Shown here: one piece after another, positions 1 through 12,835 of the stretch | How the letters are laid out: each line of letters opens with the position of its first letter | How positions within the stretch are numbered: the stretch's first letter is position 1 | Assembly: GCA_014529385.2 (NCBI GenBank) | Contig: CM043960.1 | Location: 79,399,332 to 79,463,331 of the forward strand | DNA: 64,000 nucleotides | Source: Adiantum capillus-veneris | Taxonomy: Eukaryota; Streptophyta; Polypodiopsida; Polypodiales; Pteridaceae | Direction of reading: 5' to 3' | Position numbers and translations under genes: made by a program | Notes under the pieces: generated by a model | Seen by the model: only the letters and a program-made list of their open reading frames with translations | The model's database searches: none | What the model was told of the DNA's origin: nothing

Positions 1-1530
1 GATCGTTTTTATGAAACCATCCATGTACATTGTGTATAGACCCAGTCTATAAGCTGTCTGTAAAGTCAGAATCCATTTTTGGCATCTGACAAAAACCTAA
101 CTTTTTTCCTCGAACCATGCCGAATGGTCATCTCGTGATATAGACGTGTTCTATTATATAGGGGCATGCTACAATTCAAGTCTCGTCCGATTTGGTTAAG
201 CTGACAGACCACTATGGTCAATTTTTGATCTCGTAGGACTTCGTGCACTGCTTGGTTTCTATGGTTTTTTTCTTGAGCTTAGACTTGTTACTGGCCATAT
301 AGAAGTGATCATTAATAAGCATAGAGCTTACCCCTCATGTCTCGTGTGAGACGGCGTCGTAAATAGGCGACCGCGGACTTCGAAAATCGGACGCGAAGAA
401 GGTCGAGAGCTCTCTTCTCCAAGGGCGACTAGTAGAAATGAGGTGATTTTTAGACTACCTTGGATATCTATACTCGGACATCCCAAACTATTTTCCCCCA
501 AATTCCTCTGTTAGTCCTACTAGGCCCTGAAATCTATGTTATACTCAAAAATTTCTTCAACCAGATTCCAATAGCTCATTCTGAAAGAATTTGCGAAAGT
601 AGGCCTTGGTGGCCAAATTTAGGCTTTCCGCTTCCATCTCCCGATTTGATTGAAATTTTTTGTGCCTTTCCGCCTTGTCCTTCTGATCATCAGGGTATCT
701 TCATTTTTTCCATCTAAGCTCATTTGCTATATATCATTAATTTTTGACCTGTTTATTGAAAAAATCAAAGAAAATAACAAAATGCGCTAAAAAAGCAAAG
801 TGACAATCCAATTATTAAGAAAATCCATCTAAAAACATAGCTTATTGTTTTTTGGTGGATCTCTCTATTTTTAAGTCCCAATATCAAGAAAAATGATGAA
901 AAATAACCAAAAAATCAAATTTTGATGATTTTCTGATAGTATATATACTATTTACACTCATCAGGGAGATGTTATCGGTTAAATTTCCCTTGTTGATGAC
1001 TTGTTAAGGGCATTATTAGGTAATTTTGCAAAAAACACACGTCAACATCAAACTTTTCCTCCCTTTTCAAACATTGCCCTTAATTACTTAGTTCCCTTCC
1101 ACCCCTCCTAGATGGCGTACTCTGGGATGAGCTATGAGGGTGCAAGGAAGAGTAAACCTTACAAAAATCTCCAACTCTCCCATTTTATTGGCATTAGATG
1201 GATGCAACACGAGAAGGGGATAGGAGATCATCTATAGACGAAGGCTTCTCATGTAGATAAGTGCATTCTTACCTTCCCCTCTTCTCAACCTCTTGCAAAA
1301 ATCCCTGCTTTCCCCCTTCTAAACCTCTTGTATGTGTGAATTCTTCGAACATACCCATCATAATCATTGTGCATAGGTCATAGACCCCCGATGGGCATTG
1401 CTCAAGAAACAGTGGATCCCCTACCAATTCTTAATCTTCATTAGTAGTAGAATTTGGGCACCAACAATCCCATTTTCAAGGGCTCCCAAGAGTTTTTCCC
1501 ATAGCTATTTGGCAGTAGGCTTGTGATTGG
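1..1530. other. Gene-poor AT-rich sequence
   Basis: No open frame here has recognisable domains, and the short ORFs look like chance. Base composition is AT-rich apart from a GC-richer patch around 340-420. I see no repeat structure or RNA gene. Confidence 0.5.
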
Positions 1531-1532
1531 AC

Positions 1533-1866
1533 TTTATATAAGTTACCTCCTTAGTAACATGATATCCCCCATCAAAGCATTGGTTCAGATGATGGATTCA
1601 ACCACAAAACCTTCCATTTGTTGTTCCACTTTGTTGGGGGTAAAAGCGGCATGCTTCGGCCGAACATACACTAGGTGCCGGAGTAGTCACTCTATTGCAT
1701 ATCTCTTCTTCTTTATAGATAAAAGAATAAGAAGCTCGTTGCCTCATAAGAGGAGAAGAGACTGCACCACCCACATCTATGTGTCTCTCCTTCTCCATCT
1801 CCTTATTCACCACAAAGGACACACACGCTCCCTGCCCACATGCACTCTTCAATTGGTATCAAAACT
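1533..1866 (+). mobile_element. Possible LTR remnant with TATA box and degenerate PBS
   Basis: A TATA-like TTTATATAAG lies at 1533-1542. About 310 bp downstream is TGGTATCAAAAC (1854-1865), two mismatches from the plant tRNA-Met primer-binding site TGGTATCAGAGC. It is preceded by CA, as at an LTR end. No partner LTR and no gag/pol follow, so this would be an old solo or truncated LTR. The small ORFs spanning it show no recognisable protein. Confidence 0.3.
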
Positions 1867-1968
1867 TTGGTTGTCAGCTTGGTCGTAGAGAGGGATCAAG
1901 AATTCTTGGGAACTTTGTGAGAATGCAAAGGGAGGTTGTCTGATCAGTTGAGAGTAATGTATGCTCTT

Positions 1969-2131
1969 GTGGAAGCTAAGAAAAGAGTGTGGAAGACAAT
2001 GTGTAGGTGAATGTTCTTTAAACAGTGTGTGCGCACAACATCATTGTTTGGTGGAAGCTCAGCAGAGAGTGTGGAAGATAGTGTGTAGGTGAAGGTTCTT
2101 TAAAAAGTGTGTGTGCACAACAACATTGTTT
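1969..2131. repeat. Two-copy tandem repeat, about 82 bp unit
   Basis: Copy 1 (about 1969-2049) and copy 2 (about 2051-2131) both run from a GTGGAAGCT motif through AGAGTGTGGAAGA, GTGTAGGTGAA and GTTCTTTAAA to CATTGTTT. They differ at scattered positions, so the duplication is not very recent. No coding potential is seen. Confidence 0.7.
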
Positions 2132-4667
2132 TGCAGGTCGATTTTCTCCATATAGATTGTAGATATGAGATGTTTGCTAGTTGTGCTCCTTCATGTTGAT
2201 GTGGTATACAACTTTACAGAAGAAACCTTTTGGAAATTCCTCATCGTTTTGCTGCTTTTTTGCTCAAACAGACTATATACAAAAATTTCAATGTTTCCTT
2301 TCTTGCATTGTGCGAGTATGATGCACTTTTGAAAGCATGACGGATGCAAAGTTGGGTACATAAGTTTTGAAGTTGAAGATGTAATTTAGGCTTGTGCAGA
2401 GCTTGAGGTTTGTTTTTGGTAGATTTGGTCAAAGAAGAGGTAGGTAGAAATGGACAATGCTGCTCATTTTTTTGTTTTTGAGCTCAAAAATGCAGTTTTT
2501 GCATACCTCTCTCGTACGGACTCAGATATGTATAATCTTGGAGTCTAACCAAGAGTTTGACATGCCTTGAAGGCATTGGTGACATCAATATTTTGAAAAT
2601 CTTCATAAATTTTTGTAGCCATATTTACACTTTTGTGGGATACATAGAGTACTCTGATTGCTCTATGGTTATGCATATTTTTATGCATTGTGCAATTTTG
2701 ATTGCTTTTGTGCTCTTTTGAGAGTGATTTATCCACGCAAATTTTGGTTTATGCTTGCAGTATTGATGCGCATTGTTTATGCCAATTATTTGCACCTTTT
2801 CGTGCAATGTTTTGGGTATCGTGCTTGATACGATCCTGGCATTGGGCATCACATTGATACATACTTTTATGTGATTTGGTGCATGTATGGATATGTGAAT
2901 GTCTCTTTGATGCATATGCAATCATTGGTATCTAGACACTCACTTTGATATTCGATATTTGTGACATTTTTGAGACTACACTGATGACTCATGAGAGACG
3001 AAGGTCTTGTTCACATCAACATTCAAGATGTTGACATTGTGATCATACATGGCACATTCAATTTGCCGCCCATCTGTGGCTAGTTGTCATAAAATCCAAA
3101 AGCACATGCTTGATTGAGAGTGAATTTTAGCCTAATTTTGGTGTCCTTTCTTGAATCTGGCTCATGGCCATGGATTCTAATAGATTGAGAGCTATCGTAT
3201 GTACTGTGTAAGCCTTCTCTGCTTGATTCATGCCGGCACCCAATGAGAGACCATTCAGATACATTGCAAATTTTCCCCAAGCTCGTATGCTGATAGCATA
3301 TTCAAACTTTGGAAGCTACTATGCACGGTATGCATAAAATTGAAGCCTTGCTTCACATAACAAAATGTTAACAATAAAACTTTATTGATCTTTTGTGCTC
3401 ATAGTCATATGATGCTTCTACATACATTCACATGCCATGCATGATACACAATCTTAAAATAAAATCAACCTTGTCGATCATCGACAAATAATCAACCTTG
3501 TCAAGTTGTATGGAGTAATGAAAGCGTAAAAAGTACCCGCAATTAATGCATGTCTTAATTACAGTGACAAAGTGTACCTGAGATTGGCCAATGCTTAGAG
3601 CATATACATATGATATTCACTGTAGAACCTTGATGACATAATGGGTTCTAACTGGCTCCTTGGCTAGAGAATAAACTAGGTATAATAGGAAGCATGCCCA
3701 CTTGAAAAGCTTGCTTCAATTAGGAAATCTTTCCATTATGAGTGGCCAAGCATTAGAAGGGCTTCCCCTTGGAAATCACTGCATGACTACCTTTTGACCA
3801 TTTTGAGTGGTCTTCAGAAGAACTCAAAAAATGCCTCGATAGGCCATTAGCATCATGAACTAAATGTACTTACATTTAGCATCACGAAGCTCGATCGATG
3901 CAACATGGAAACTTTAGTTGCTTCAACTTTACATGGATAGGTCATACAAATGGAGATGTGTAGAATGCATTGTTTCCATGCACACAAAAGAGTATTCCAT
4001 GCATACATAAAAAAGTGCAAATGAAAATAGATGTGTTTTGACACAAATCTATGCACTGCCTCTTCCAAGTTTCCCTGAAACTTAGAAAAACGTAAACAAA
4101 TTGTGTGCGTGCAATTCATGACAGTGTAGCTTTGCAAAAACTCTCCATGAGAGAAGAACATACACAAACATCTCATTAGAGCAAGAACGCTTTCTTATGC
4201 TTACAAACTGATAGATCACAAGAGTGTGAAGAAACCACATGTGCATAAGCAAAAGTCTCAATTGTTACACGAAAGTTCTTGAATTCACAATGTATCTACT
4301 TACATGCACATGCATGCAAGAGCGAGAGCACCAAATTCAACACATAGCGGTTGTTTTTGCCTCAAGCAAGTGAAAAACACACTATATGAAAGCTCCAAAG
4401 GCTGTCAAAGCTCTTATCGTAAGCAAAAACAAGAAAAAAAAGCATATGGTAGATCTTGAGGCATCCATAGAATACTTTTCTCTATGCAGCTCACAACTTA
4501 TTTTTCAGGGCATGAACAAGTTCAAAAAGGGGACAAACCCCTAGAACACATGGTGGAAAAGCTCTCAAGAACTCAAGTATGCCTCCTTGACGAGTTCCAT
4601 GAAAAAAAACTTGAAAATTGTGATCGCCCCTGGTGCTTGCACGGACCCAAATTTGGTTTGTAACCAT
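2132..4667. other. Intergenic sequence, nothing identified
   Basis: AT-rich sequence with only short unrelated ORFs on both strands (longest about 107 codons, minus, 3853-4176) and no motifs. No LTR edges, tRNA boxes or coding domains are seen. Confidence 0.45.
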
Positions 4668-4800
4668 GTTCTAATACCAATGAAAACCCTAGGGTCCTAC
4701 TGCATGCTCATCTCCACCCATCCGTACTCCTTTTATAGGCCCTTGGCCCTCCTACAGGAGACCCCTTGACATACATGAGTAGTTTAGGGCCTTGCCCTCC
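4668..4800 (-). mobile_element. Possible LTR end, minus strand (degenerate PBS plus TATA)
   Basis: On the minus strand TGGTATTAGAAC (4668-4679) resembles the tRNA-Met primer-binding site with two mismatches. It abuts plus-strand TGAAAACCC at 4681, the expected TG/CA edge of an LTR. A TATA box (CTATAAAAGG on minus) sits at about 4730-4741. The far edge is not clear and no internal domains are found to the left. An old solo LTR is the simplest reading. Confidence 0.35.
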
Positions 4801-7135
4801 CTGGTCCTACCATAGGCCTGACAAGAAGTGCTAAGAGTGGCTTGGTATACTCATTGCATGTTTCTCATGTACAAGATGGTATTGTCTCTATTACATTGAA
4901 GACATGGAGACGGTGAGAGACAAGACGTGGCTCTTTTACAGATGAGATCTAGGAAGTAGCACTACTATAGTGAGTCACATTAGGATGAGCTATCATGTCC
5001 GATGATAGGGATGACCGATTTGGAATTATCCTTTGAAATGCTCATGCTAGAGTACAGTCCCTATGGATAGGTGGAAACTACTTTGGAGTCGATACATCCA
5101 TACACAACTTGTCCTGATGACGCAGATAGTAAGGAGAGAAAATATCAAAAAACATATTTTCTTCATGAAGTTCAAAACTATTATTAAGATGGGTGAAGGA
5201 TGAGAGCATGAGTGGGTGCACAAGATAGTTACATCAGCAACATAGCTATTCTTGGAAGTGTTTGACCAAAATGAAAAAATATAGGGCATGTTATATCTCA
5301 CTAGATAGCTCTTCAAAAAAAGGATCTAAATCAATACTAGGAGAAAAATTTAAGATTGGTTTGCAAAAAAATTACCAATTCTCACTTTTGGAAAAATAGG
5401 TAATGAAAAATAGATTCCAACCCATAAAGCATACCATTCATTCATGCTTTCAATTTGAAGGCAAGTGATGCACCATGTGAATTGCTTTCTTCATTTTGTG
5501 AGGGGCACAAAAGGCCAAAATGGCATGATCACATCTATCTTGGAGAATGAGAGGGCTAGGTACTATGTAGAGATTGGAAGGTGTCAATACAAAAGAAAGG
5601 GATCAATCATGCATGGAACAACTCCAAGTGAAATGAAACAATCAAGCATGGTCATGAAATTATTCAACAAGGAAAGGCTATTTGAAGTTTGTTTCCACTT
5701 CTTTTCCACTTTAACTGTCTAGTAATTTCACATGACACTTTAGTGATAGAGAAGCCAAGAGCTAAAGGAGCCTTACAAGCTCATTGATGGAAGTTTGCCA
5801 AAAAAAAAAAGGGATGAATGGAATTTAATGATATTAATTCCTTTGTCTCTCACTGTTAGAGCGCTTGTGCACTACAAGGATGACAATATTTCTCCACATG
5901 CAACTCTTTTGTGCACCAATAGGAGGAACATTTTGATGCATTATGCAACAAAATTGAGTGTGTTTAGTGTTTTTGTACTCGTACTAGCTCATCTACCCTA
6001 TTGCAAGAAGGATCTATGGATACAAGGAGCATTCTAGCGTGGAAAAATTTGCATCATATGATCTTCATGTGAACATCTTGTGAGCTCGATGTGAACTAAG
6101 GGAGTGCCTTCAAGATATATCACATTCCATTGATTAGGTAGCCCAAAAAGGTCAATAAAAGTATACCATAGTGACCGGACCCATTTTTTGGAAAAAAATC
6201 TGGACATACACATCCATTCAAAGCCTACAACATACAAATCTAGATAACATTCACATATATACACTTAATTACATATAGGTCACATCTAGCATCAATCCAC
6301 CATTCTTTTACCACAATCGCAATAGTTATTATAATTTGGATTCCCCCTTAGCTATCTTCAGTGTCACTTAATCATGAGGCACACACATTGTAGGGAACTT
6401 AGACTTCTATCTAGCACTGGTCAATGTAGGTTGGACTTTTTTGCTTGAATTTTGTGGTTGTTGAGTATGAAATTTGTAACTTGTCACCGACACAAGTAGT
6501 CAAGCCACTGGGCTACAACTTCATTGGCTAGCTTGGACATGATGTAAAATCCATGGGGAGTCCATGTCTTTTTTCATACTAGATACTATGCTTAATAGAG
6601 GTTACTTGCAAGTAGAGCTTTTATGTAGAACTAAACTTCAACCTGAATACATACAAACCTAAATTTCTTGCAACATGTAGTAAAAAAATTTGTTTTAAAA
6701 AATGCATTTATTGTGTCAATTCAAGTCCCGAAGACATTTCAATGTGCATTTTTTATGTTAGCATTAACACCATTTATTGATTACCTTTAAAAGAGTTCAT
6801 TGAGAACAAAGAAGCACCTAAGCAAACACAATTTGATGAATACGACACTAGCCATCAAGTTTTTATTCATAGAAACCACTTTCAAGCTCTATCATCATGC
6901 TACTCCTTTTCTTTTTACTCAACACCTTTTAATAAATTTCCTAGACCTTCCTTTGTCTATAAGAGATGTGAATCCCATTGAAAATAATAATACTTTGAGT
7001 TAGGGCATAAAAAAAATTTCGCTACTATCCTCAACCATGACTTGTTGGTTGAGTTGGTGTATGGTATCTTCTTTGCAATTGGAATGAGCTAGATATGTTG
7101 AGACAACTATTCCAGGTTGGTACTAGAGTTAGAGA
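4801..7135. other. Intergenic sequence, nothing identified
   Basis: AT-rich sequence. ORFs of 60-89 codons on both strands have no recognisable domain and no codon-like periodicity that I can see. No RNA genes or repeat arrays are visible. Confidence 0.45.
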
Positions 7136-7511
7136 TGTTAGACTCAAAAGGATCAGATTAGACTTCTAACTACTGGAAAAAAGAACTGAAATTGGAATGA
7201 CGAAAGACACAAAAACTAGAACTGGAATTGGAAATGTTTTAGAGAAATATTTAGAGTACAACTAGTGATAACACTGAAAGTAGAAGATAGCCAATACGCA
7301 GCTTTGGAGTTACAGAGAGAGTTGTACAAGATGTCATTACAAGATGATTACAAAAGTCCCTCAAAAATGAATAGTGGGCCCTATTTATAGGCTCTCTGAT
7401 TGGTGTCTAATTGACTGTGCACTGTCAATTACTGTGGTAATTCATTGGTTACTACTTCTAGAGGCTTCTGATATCCGCCAGTTCTGCTAGGGGTGGTTCC
7501 CGCCTTCTACA
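7136..7511 (-). repeat. Element A 3' LTR
   Basis: The right edge is well supported: a polypurine tract is directly followed, on the minus strand, by TGTAGAAGGCGGGAACC. A promoter-like GCCTATAAATAGGGCCC lies at 7376-7392 on the minus strand, about 120 bp into the LTR, as expected for a U3 promoter. The left edge (TG at 7136) is a guess based on the TG/CA rule. No partner LTR is present for comparison. Confidence 0.55.
7376..7392 (-). promoter_or_regulatory. TATA box of element A LTR
   Basis: The minus strand reads GCCTATAAATAGGGCCC, a strong plant TATA context. It lies about 120 bp inside the LTR start and would drive leftward transcription out of the LTR. Confidence 0.5.
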
Positions 7512-7523
7512 TTCCTCCTCTCC
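7512..7523 (-). other. Polypurine tract of element A
   Basis: The minus strand reads GGAGAGGAGGAA, immediately before the LTR start TGTAG. This is the normal position and composition of the plus-strand priming site of an LTR retrotransposon. Confidence 0.6.
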
Positions 7524-7815
7524 ATTCTTGAAATTTGGTACCAAAATTTCCAGATAGAGATTTCCAAACTGTTTCCCAATTGCTCAATAACGGTTCCTAT
7601 TTGCTTTTTGTATCTCTTGTATTTGGGCATCAAGCCCTCCTATGTTAGCATAGGACTCCAAAGGTGCCTGCTGAAACCATTGAATCTACTTCACCTTCCA
7701 AAAGACCAGTAGTAGAACACCAACTCACCCAGTGTCTATCCACCAGTGAACCCTCGTCTTGTCAGGTGCCTTCTTCCTCTTGAATGGTGCCTAGAATGCC
7801 TCCGAGGTAGTGGTT

Positions 7816-10335
7816 CTAGCATTTTTCTTGAATTAGTCTAAACAGTGCCTCTTGTTCCAATTGGTCCTTCCTTGGAATTTTCATTTCCACTTCATAGGGC
7901 GTCAGAGGATTTCGGGTCTTCTTATCATCACATACAGAGTGCGTTTGCCTTTCTTCAATCGAGATCTGGTCAGTTTGTGACAATAGGAAACACTGTGCAT
8001 CCATCCTTGAGGAAGTGGCTGGCTGCATTTAATGCGAGCTTCGAACAGGATCTCAACCATTTCTCTAATTTGGGGTTTAGAGCTTGCCTTGCTAGCCAGT
8101 TCCTTCTCTGGAATCTTACAAACCTTAATTGTCAGCTGCAACAGCTAGTTTATGATCTTAATGATTTGAACTTTCCACTGGCCCATTAAGAGTTGAAACC
8201 TGCGGAGGTCACCCAGTAGTTCATTGACCACAGTCTTTTGAAGCGCGTCTTGCAGTACTTGATTCCATGCCAGGCATTCCATGGTCACCTCTTCATACCA
8301 GGTTCTAAGCCCATTTGCTATCTGAATGTATTTCTGATGATCTATTGGCTCAGTGTGAGGCAGATAGGGAGCTAGAAAGAAGCAAGGTAATTGAGCTTCT
8401 TTGGCTAGGATGGCATATAGAAGTGCTGGAGAATCAAGAACAAACCCTAGAAAATTCAAAACCATCTGATTCTCCTACTGTATCATTTTCCTGGTAAGCC
8501 TTACTAAGTGGTAAAGAGTCTTTAGGTGCGCTTCTTATTCCTACATAGTCATTCTGGTTTTGGGTTCTCTACTGCTAGATGTATTATTTTTGAATAATTC
8601 TTTGACCCTCAAATCCAGAACACCCTCGGAAATTTGCATATGAATGAGCATCTCATTCATTTGCTGTTGAATATTTGTCATGCATTTGTATGTTGGCTTA
8701 TTACCTAACAGCATCTCCACTTGAAGCCCCAATGACTTAAGATCTACTAGTCTTTAGCAGTTGGGTTAACCACTCTATCATCATTGGTGAGGTCCCATAA
8801 TGGAATTCTTTCCAATACTTGGACACATGCAGGATGTGCAGGTAATTGACAAATTTCTTGGTTGGATACCTCCTGACTTCCAGTCTGCAGCCATCTATCT
8901 TGCTCCGACATAAAGCATTTGGAATCTTTTCAAATCCGAGTAGACTGAGTCATCCTCCAAAAATTACTAGATATGAAGATTCTTATCTTTCCACGGTCTT
9001 TTTTCTAATGTCAATAGTTTATGAGAATGATTATGGTCAGATTCATAGTCAGTGTCTAACAAGATAGCTTTCCCTTTATTCTGAATGTGATATGCCTGGC
9101 CTCCATGTCCTCCAGACTATTGAGGTGGATCCTAAGTTTCTCCAACCGATCGATGTGGCCTTTAGCTAGCTTCTCTGAAGCCTGCTTTGGAGGTTTGCTC
9201 CCAATTGTTGAACCACGCGTGGCTAAGCCACTGTTGTTTGGCCCGGTCCTTCCTCATCATTGTCATCATCATCAGTTTTTTTTTGAGTTTGCTGCTGGTC
9301 ATAATCCTGGGTTTTATCAACATCATCATCTTCCTCTTCAGAGTCCTCATCCTGATTTTTTTGATTGTCTAGATATTCGATAAGGGCTTCATTGGCCAAT
9401 GTTGTAGTGTATTGACCTGCTTTCTCTCGGAGCTTGGATTGAGTTGTCTCAATAAAATTCTCCAGGTCATTCACATTGAGAGTCAAATCTCCATTCTTGT
9501 CTACAATCTGCACTAGACGGTGATAAATGTACTTTTGGGAAATGGACTCTTTCATCAATTGATGTGTCTTGTATAGGTCCTGGTAGTTTTCTCTTCTAGC
9601 CTCAACAAGTGTTTGGAAGTGATCAGCAGCTCGTTGGGCTTCCTTTTTTGATTCCATCATTATTCGATTTTCCTGAGGGAGCTTGCTGATCTTCTTCTCA
9701 AGTCCCTCCATCTCTCCTCTTTGTTGTTGTTCCTCTATCTGTAGGGCCAGATTTTTAGATGACCAACCAACATTCTCCTACCGTAGCTTCTTCAACTCAG
9801 TCTAGGTCTGATGAAGTTCATTCTGAAGTCTTGTTGTATCAGCACTCAAAGTAGATGCCTGAGGTTCCATCATCTGACCAATAGAATTCACAATGGTATT
9901 CCATCCAGATTGGATGGCCGCCACACCCCTTCAGTGATGACCTCTAGGATAGTCTGGTATGTCTCATAAATTGACATTGAAAAAGGATATGGTAAAGCAA
10001 CCCAATCAGGTTTCTTCATGACTAGCTTTCCCTTAAGGGGTGCTATCTGTAGACTCTATAGGTGGTCCAACTTTACCATTGGTAAATTGTCAATTTCTGG
10101 TGTTGAGCCACCGCTAGATGCCTTGTTGCCTTCTGCAATTCTACCGGTTTCTTGTTGCCTTATTGTGATGATTGTCTATTCAGCAAGTTTCTCATGTTCA
10201 GTGGTGGTTTGTACTCTAGTGGTGTTGATGTTAGCTGGTTTTTGGCTTCTGACCTTGAATCCTTGATCATTTCGACTTTCCTTCGCTTCTTAACCAGTGG
10301 ATGTGTCAGTGAGAAACCTTTTTTTCCCAACCAGC
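7816..10335 (-). pseudogene. Element A extra 3' ORF region, distal part
   Basis: Several minus-strand reading segments with protein-like composition follow one another (10335-10160, 9711-9223, 8732-8541, 8465-8145, 8141-7902), interrupted by stops and frameshifts. They lie between integrase and the 3' LTR, the place where Athila-type elements carry env-like genes. The first segment is very basic (KKRRKVEMIKDSRSEAKNQL). The middle is a predicted coiled coil with an acidic tail. Later parts contain Trp/Leu-rich helices. I see no signal peptide or membrane-spanning segment, so an envelope function is not supported. I do not recognise the protein. It continues on the other side of element B (19156-20281). 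Confidence 0.5.
9223..9711 (-). CDS. Coiled-coil protein with acidic tail (element A 3' ORF segment)
   Basis: This is the longest intact piece of the extra ORF, 162 codons. Residues about 1-115 are helical and charged with heptad-like spacing (MEGLEKKISKLPQENRIMME at the start). Residues about 118-155 are extremely acidic (DEDSEEEDDDVDK, then DDDDNDEE). It ends GPGQTTVA. The first Met is probably internal to a longer frame, because the sequence upstream on the minus strand (towards 10335) also looks coding. It has no similarity I can name to gag, pol or known env-like proteins. The acidic tail may favour binding to basic proteins such as histones, but that is only inference. Confidence 0.45.
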   Translation of the reverse strand: MEGLEKKISKLPQENRIMMESKKEAQRAADHFQTLVEARRENYQDLYKTHQLMKESISQKYIYHRLVQIVDKNGDLTLNVNDLENFIETTQSKLREKAGQYTTTLANEALIEYLDNQKNQDEDSEEEDDDVDKTQDYDQQQTQKKTDDDDNDEEGPGQTTVA

Positions 10336-11520
10336 TGTAACATTTCATGGTCTAGTAACTTGTGTGTAGCGGAAAATAACATAGACATAGTGAGCATTTC
10401 ATTAAGAATAGATTCCTAATGAGCATAGCAAGAGTGCTTGGATGGAGAGAGCAACAAAAGGATAATACCTAGTTAGATAGGCATGAACAATACTTCAAAA
10501 AGAGAGAGAAATTAAGCTATTGAAAATAGTTGAGGACCAAATTTACATGGATACAGTCCCCCCTCCAAAAGGCCTTGTATTATAGGTTTCCCCCATGAAG
10601 GGAGACATTTTACAATACAATGCTTTGTGTTCCTTCAATAACTTTCCGGTGCAATGAAGATGGAAGCTTTAAGCACCAAGCTTACACTTGAAAACACGAC
10701 ATCAATTCCCTCATGGTCTCAGACCCAAGACCTCACACACCTTCGAAGATGGTGAGAGCTAGCGGGGTATGAGAGTAGATCAAGAGGAAGAAGGAGTATT
10801 CTTACGAGAAAGAAGTATATCTCCTCACATAATCACTCTTAATTAGCTTAGCATAGCTTAGTAATTGGCATGGTAGAGGACATGAGCATGCATTGGAGCT
10901 TGGCTCTTGGTTGTATTTTCATCACAAAGCCAAGAGTTGTTGGTGCAGGCCTCCCTTCTCACAAGCTTGGAGTAGATGATGAGCTTTCCATTAAAGCTTG
11001 AGAAGGATATAGTCTTCTTTACTTCACACATGAGCTTGTGTGAGTGTGTGTGTGTGATAATGCCTTGCAAAAATCAGCCCCCTCTCTCTCTTGGTCGACC
11101 CCTCTTGCTATTTTCTCATGATGGCATCCTATTGACCCCTGCAAAGCTTAGCCAATGACAATTCAGAAGCATAAGTGATAGCCTTCTGACCTGTGTCCCC
11201 CTTTCCCCTTTTGTGAGAGCTTTAGGTAGTTAAATAATGCAATTAAACTCTCATTGGACCTCTTAGTCATCAGGCAAGCCATTGGGCTATTGAATGCTCA
11301 TTGGACCCCTTGGGAGACTGTCCAATAGTCTTATAGAGAGCTTAATTCTATTGGTCCTTTTATCAAGTGTTTTTAAATGAATTAAACTAAATTTACTCTA
11401 GCCTAATTCTCATTGGTCCACCTCTATGGCCATCCAATAGTATTTGAATGCACCTTGGGGGCAACTAGGGTAGGAAGCTAACATGTGTCCACTATGCCCT
11501 CTGTGTAAAGGGAGCTTGGA

Positions 11521-11611
<91 letters not shown>

Positions 11612-11803
11612 CTCTCTCATCCCCTACAAATTGGGCTCGTCCCCTCCTTCCTAGGGATGTGGGAAGACTTTTTAGTCTTCCCCATGACCATCCAATTCCC
11701 CCACACTTTGGTCATTGGACATTACCTTTGAATTTTGGAACCTTAGCATTTTGGAAGTCATAATGGGCTGAACCTTAGTGTCTTTGAAGCCCATTGATGC
11801 ACA
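10336..11803 (-). repeat. Element B 3' LTR (left)
   Basis: Runs from TGTAACATTTCATGG to GATGCACA on the plus strand, obeying the TG/CA rule. It aligns end to end with 17712-19155. It is 1468 bp against 1444 bp, the difference being mainly a long GT repeat at 11524-11609 that is only a few units in the other LTR. Confidence 0.9.
11524..11609. repeat. (GT)n microsatellite, about 43 units
   Basis: An uninterrupted GT/TG run inside the left LTR of element B. The matching position in the right LTR (about 18950-18960) has only about five units, so the expansion happened after insertion or during reverse transcription. Confidence 0.97.
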
Positions 11804-12356
11804 TTGCTCTTTTGCAGATGCGCCCCCCCCCCCCCCCCCCCCCCCCTGGATCCCTATTTTCCCTCCTTTGGATCCCTACTGTGACCGGTCTACCAGCCTA
11901 ACCAATATTCTAGCTTTTTTTCCTCTGGTACTTCCCCATATTAAATGATCAATTTAACATGAGAAAATCATTTAGCAGAATTAGATATTAGTTATTATGA
12001 CATTACCTCTCTCTTAAAATCATAGTCGTCCTCAACTATGAGGTAGAGAATATAAAGCATAGTCATTAATCCGTTTGCTAGCGGGTAGAGGATTCCTATT
12101 TTACCCTACGACATCGTTCCAAAATGGATGACTAGTCCAGTTGGTGCTTAAGAGCGTTAGCTGCAAGCAAGCATGTCTGTACATTAGTCTGTATCAATCT
12201 TCCATATAGAGTGACAAGCTCTACTTGGTGTTTGGGAGACGTTGTCTCCGCAAACATGACCCTAGGCATGCATACTCATTAATATGTGAGCACTATAAAG
12301 AAAAAGAGAGTCCTATAAGACAAAAACTTTGTTCATTTAAACATTTGTACATTTGC
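11804..12356 (-). other. Element B 3' untranslated region with poly-C/poly-G run
   Basis: Lies between the chromodomain end and the 3' LTR. On the plus strand it contains a run of about 24 C (11823-11846), which reads as poly-G on the coding strand about 20 bp before the LTR. The tract next to the LTR reads CTGCAAAAGAGCAA on the minus strand, a weak polypurine tract. No coding potential is seen in the rest. Confidence 0.6.
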
Positions 12357-12674
12357 TTACTCTAGGGAAGCATTGTAAGCATTGACAAGGTTTAGGTTAT
12401 TCTTTAATTGTATGCCTTGCATCCATCTAGCATCTTCAAAAGGATAGTTCTTAAACTTAATAAAATACCGTCGGATAATCTTACCACCTCTCAATACCTT
12501 GTCTTCATGTCGGAGAATGGACTCGGGCTGCAGCACCTCTTCTTGGTCCTCGATCTCCGATGGGTCTTCAATAGTTAATTCTTGAGGTGGCTCTCCTTTG
12601 TAAGGCTTTAGTAGGCTCACATGGAAAGCATTGTCTATGAGCCAATGATTGGGCAACTTGAGTTGATAGGCCAT
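12357..12674 (-). CDS. Element B integrase C-terminus with chromodomain
   Basis: This 105-codon open segment starts with the conserved GPY-end motif (YQLKLP..W.IDNAFHVSLLKPYKG). An acidic linker follows, then a chromodomain at about residues 55-90 (ESILRHEDKVL...RRYFIKFKNYPFEDARWMQ). Chromodomains at the integrase tail direct insertion to particular chromatin in chromoviruses. A frameshift or gap separates it from the integrase core upstream (12836-14029). Confidence 0.85.
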   Translation of the reverse strand: MAYQLKLPNHWLIDNAFHVSLLKPYKGEPPQELTIEDPSEIEDQEEVLQPESILRHEDKVLRGGKIIRRYFIKFKNYPFEDARWMQGIQLKNNLNLVNAYNASLE

Positions 12675-12835
12675 CTCATTGATTGGTCTAAGAATCTAGA
12701 AGGGACCATAGTACCTTTTTGCTAATTTAGCATAGTACTTTTGGTGTCCCGTAGGATTCTTGCCTATTGTGTGCCTTAATCGAGCCTTGGGAAGTTTAAG
12801 TAAGACCCAATCATTTTTTTTAAAGGCTTGAGCTC

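Noticed and set aside
11483-11763. Overlapping plus-strand ORFs coding Cys-Val repeats
   Set aside because: They are translations of the GT microsatellite inside an LTR; the repeat length differs between the two LTRs, so they are not genes.
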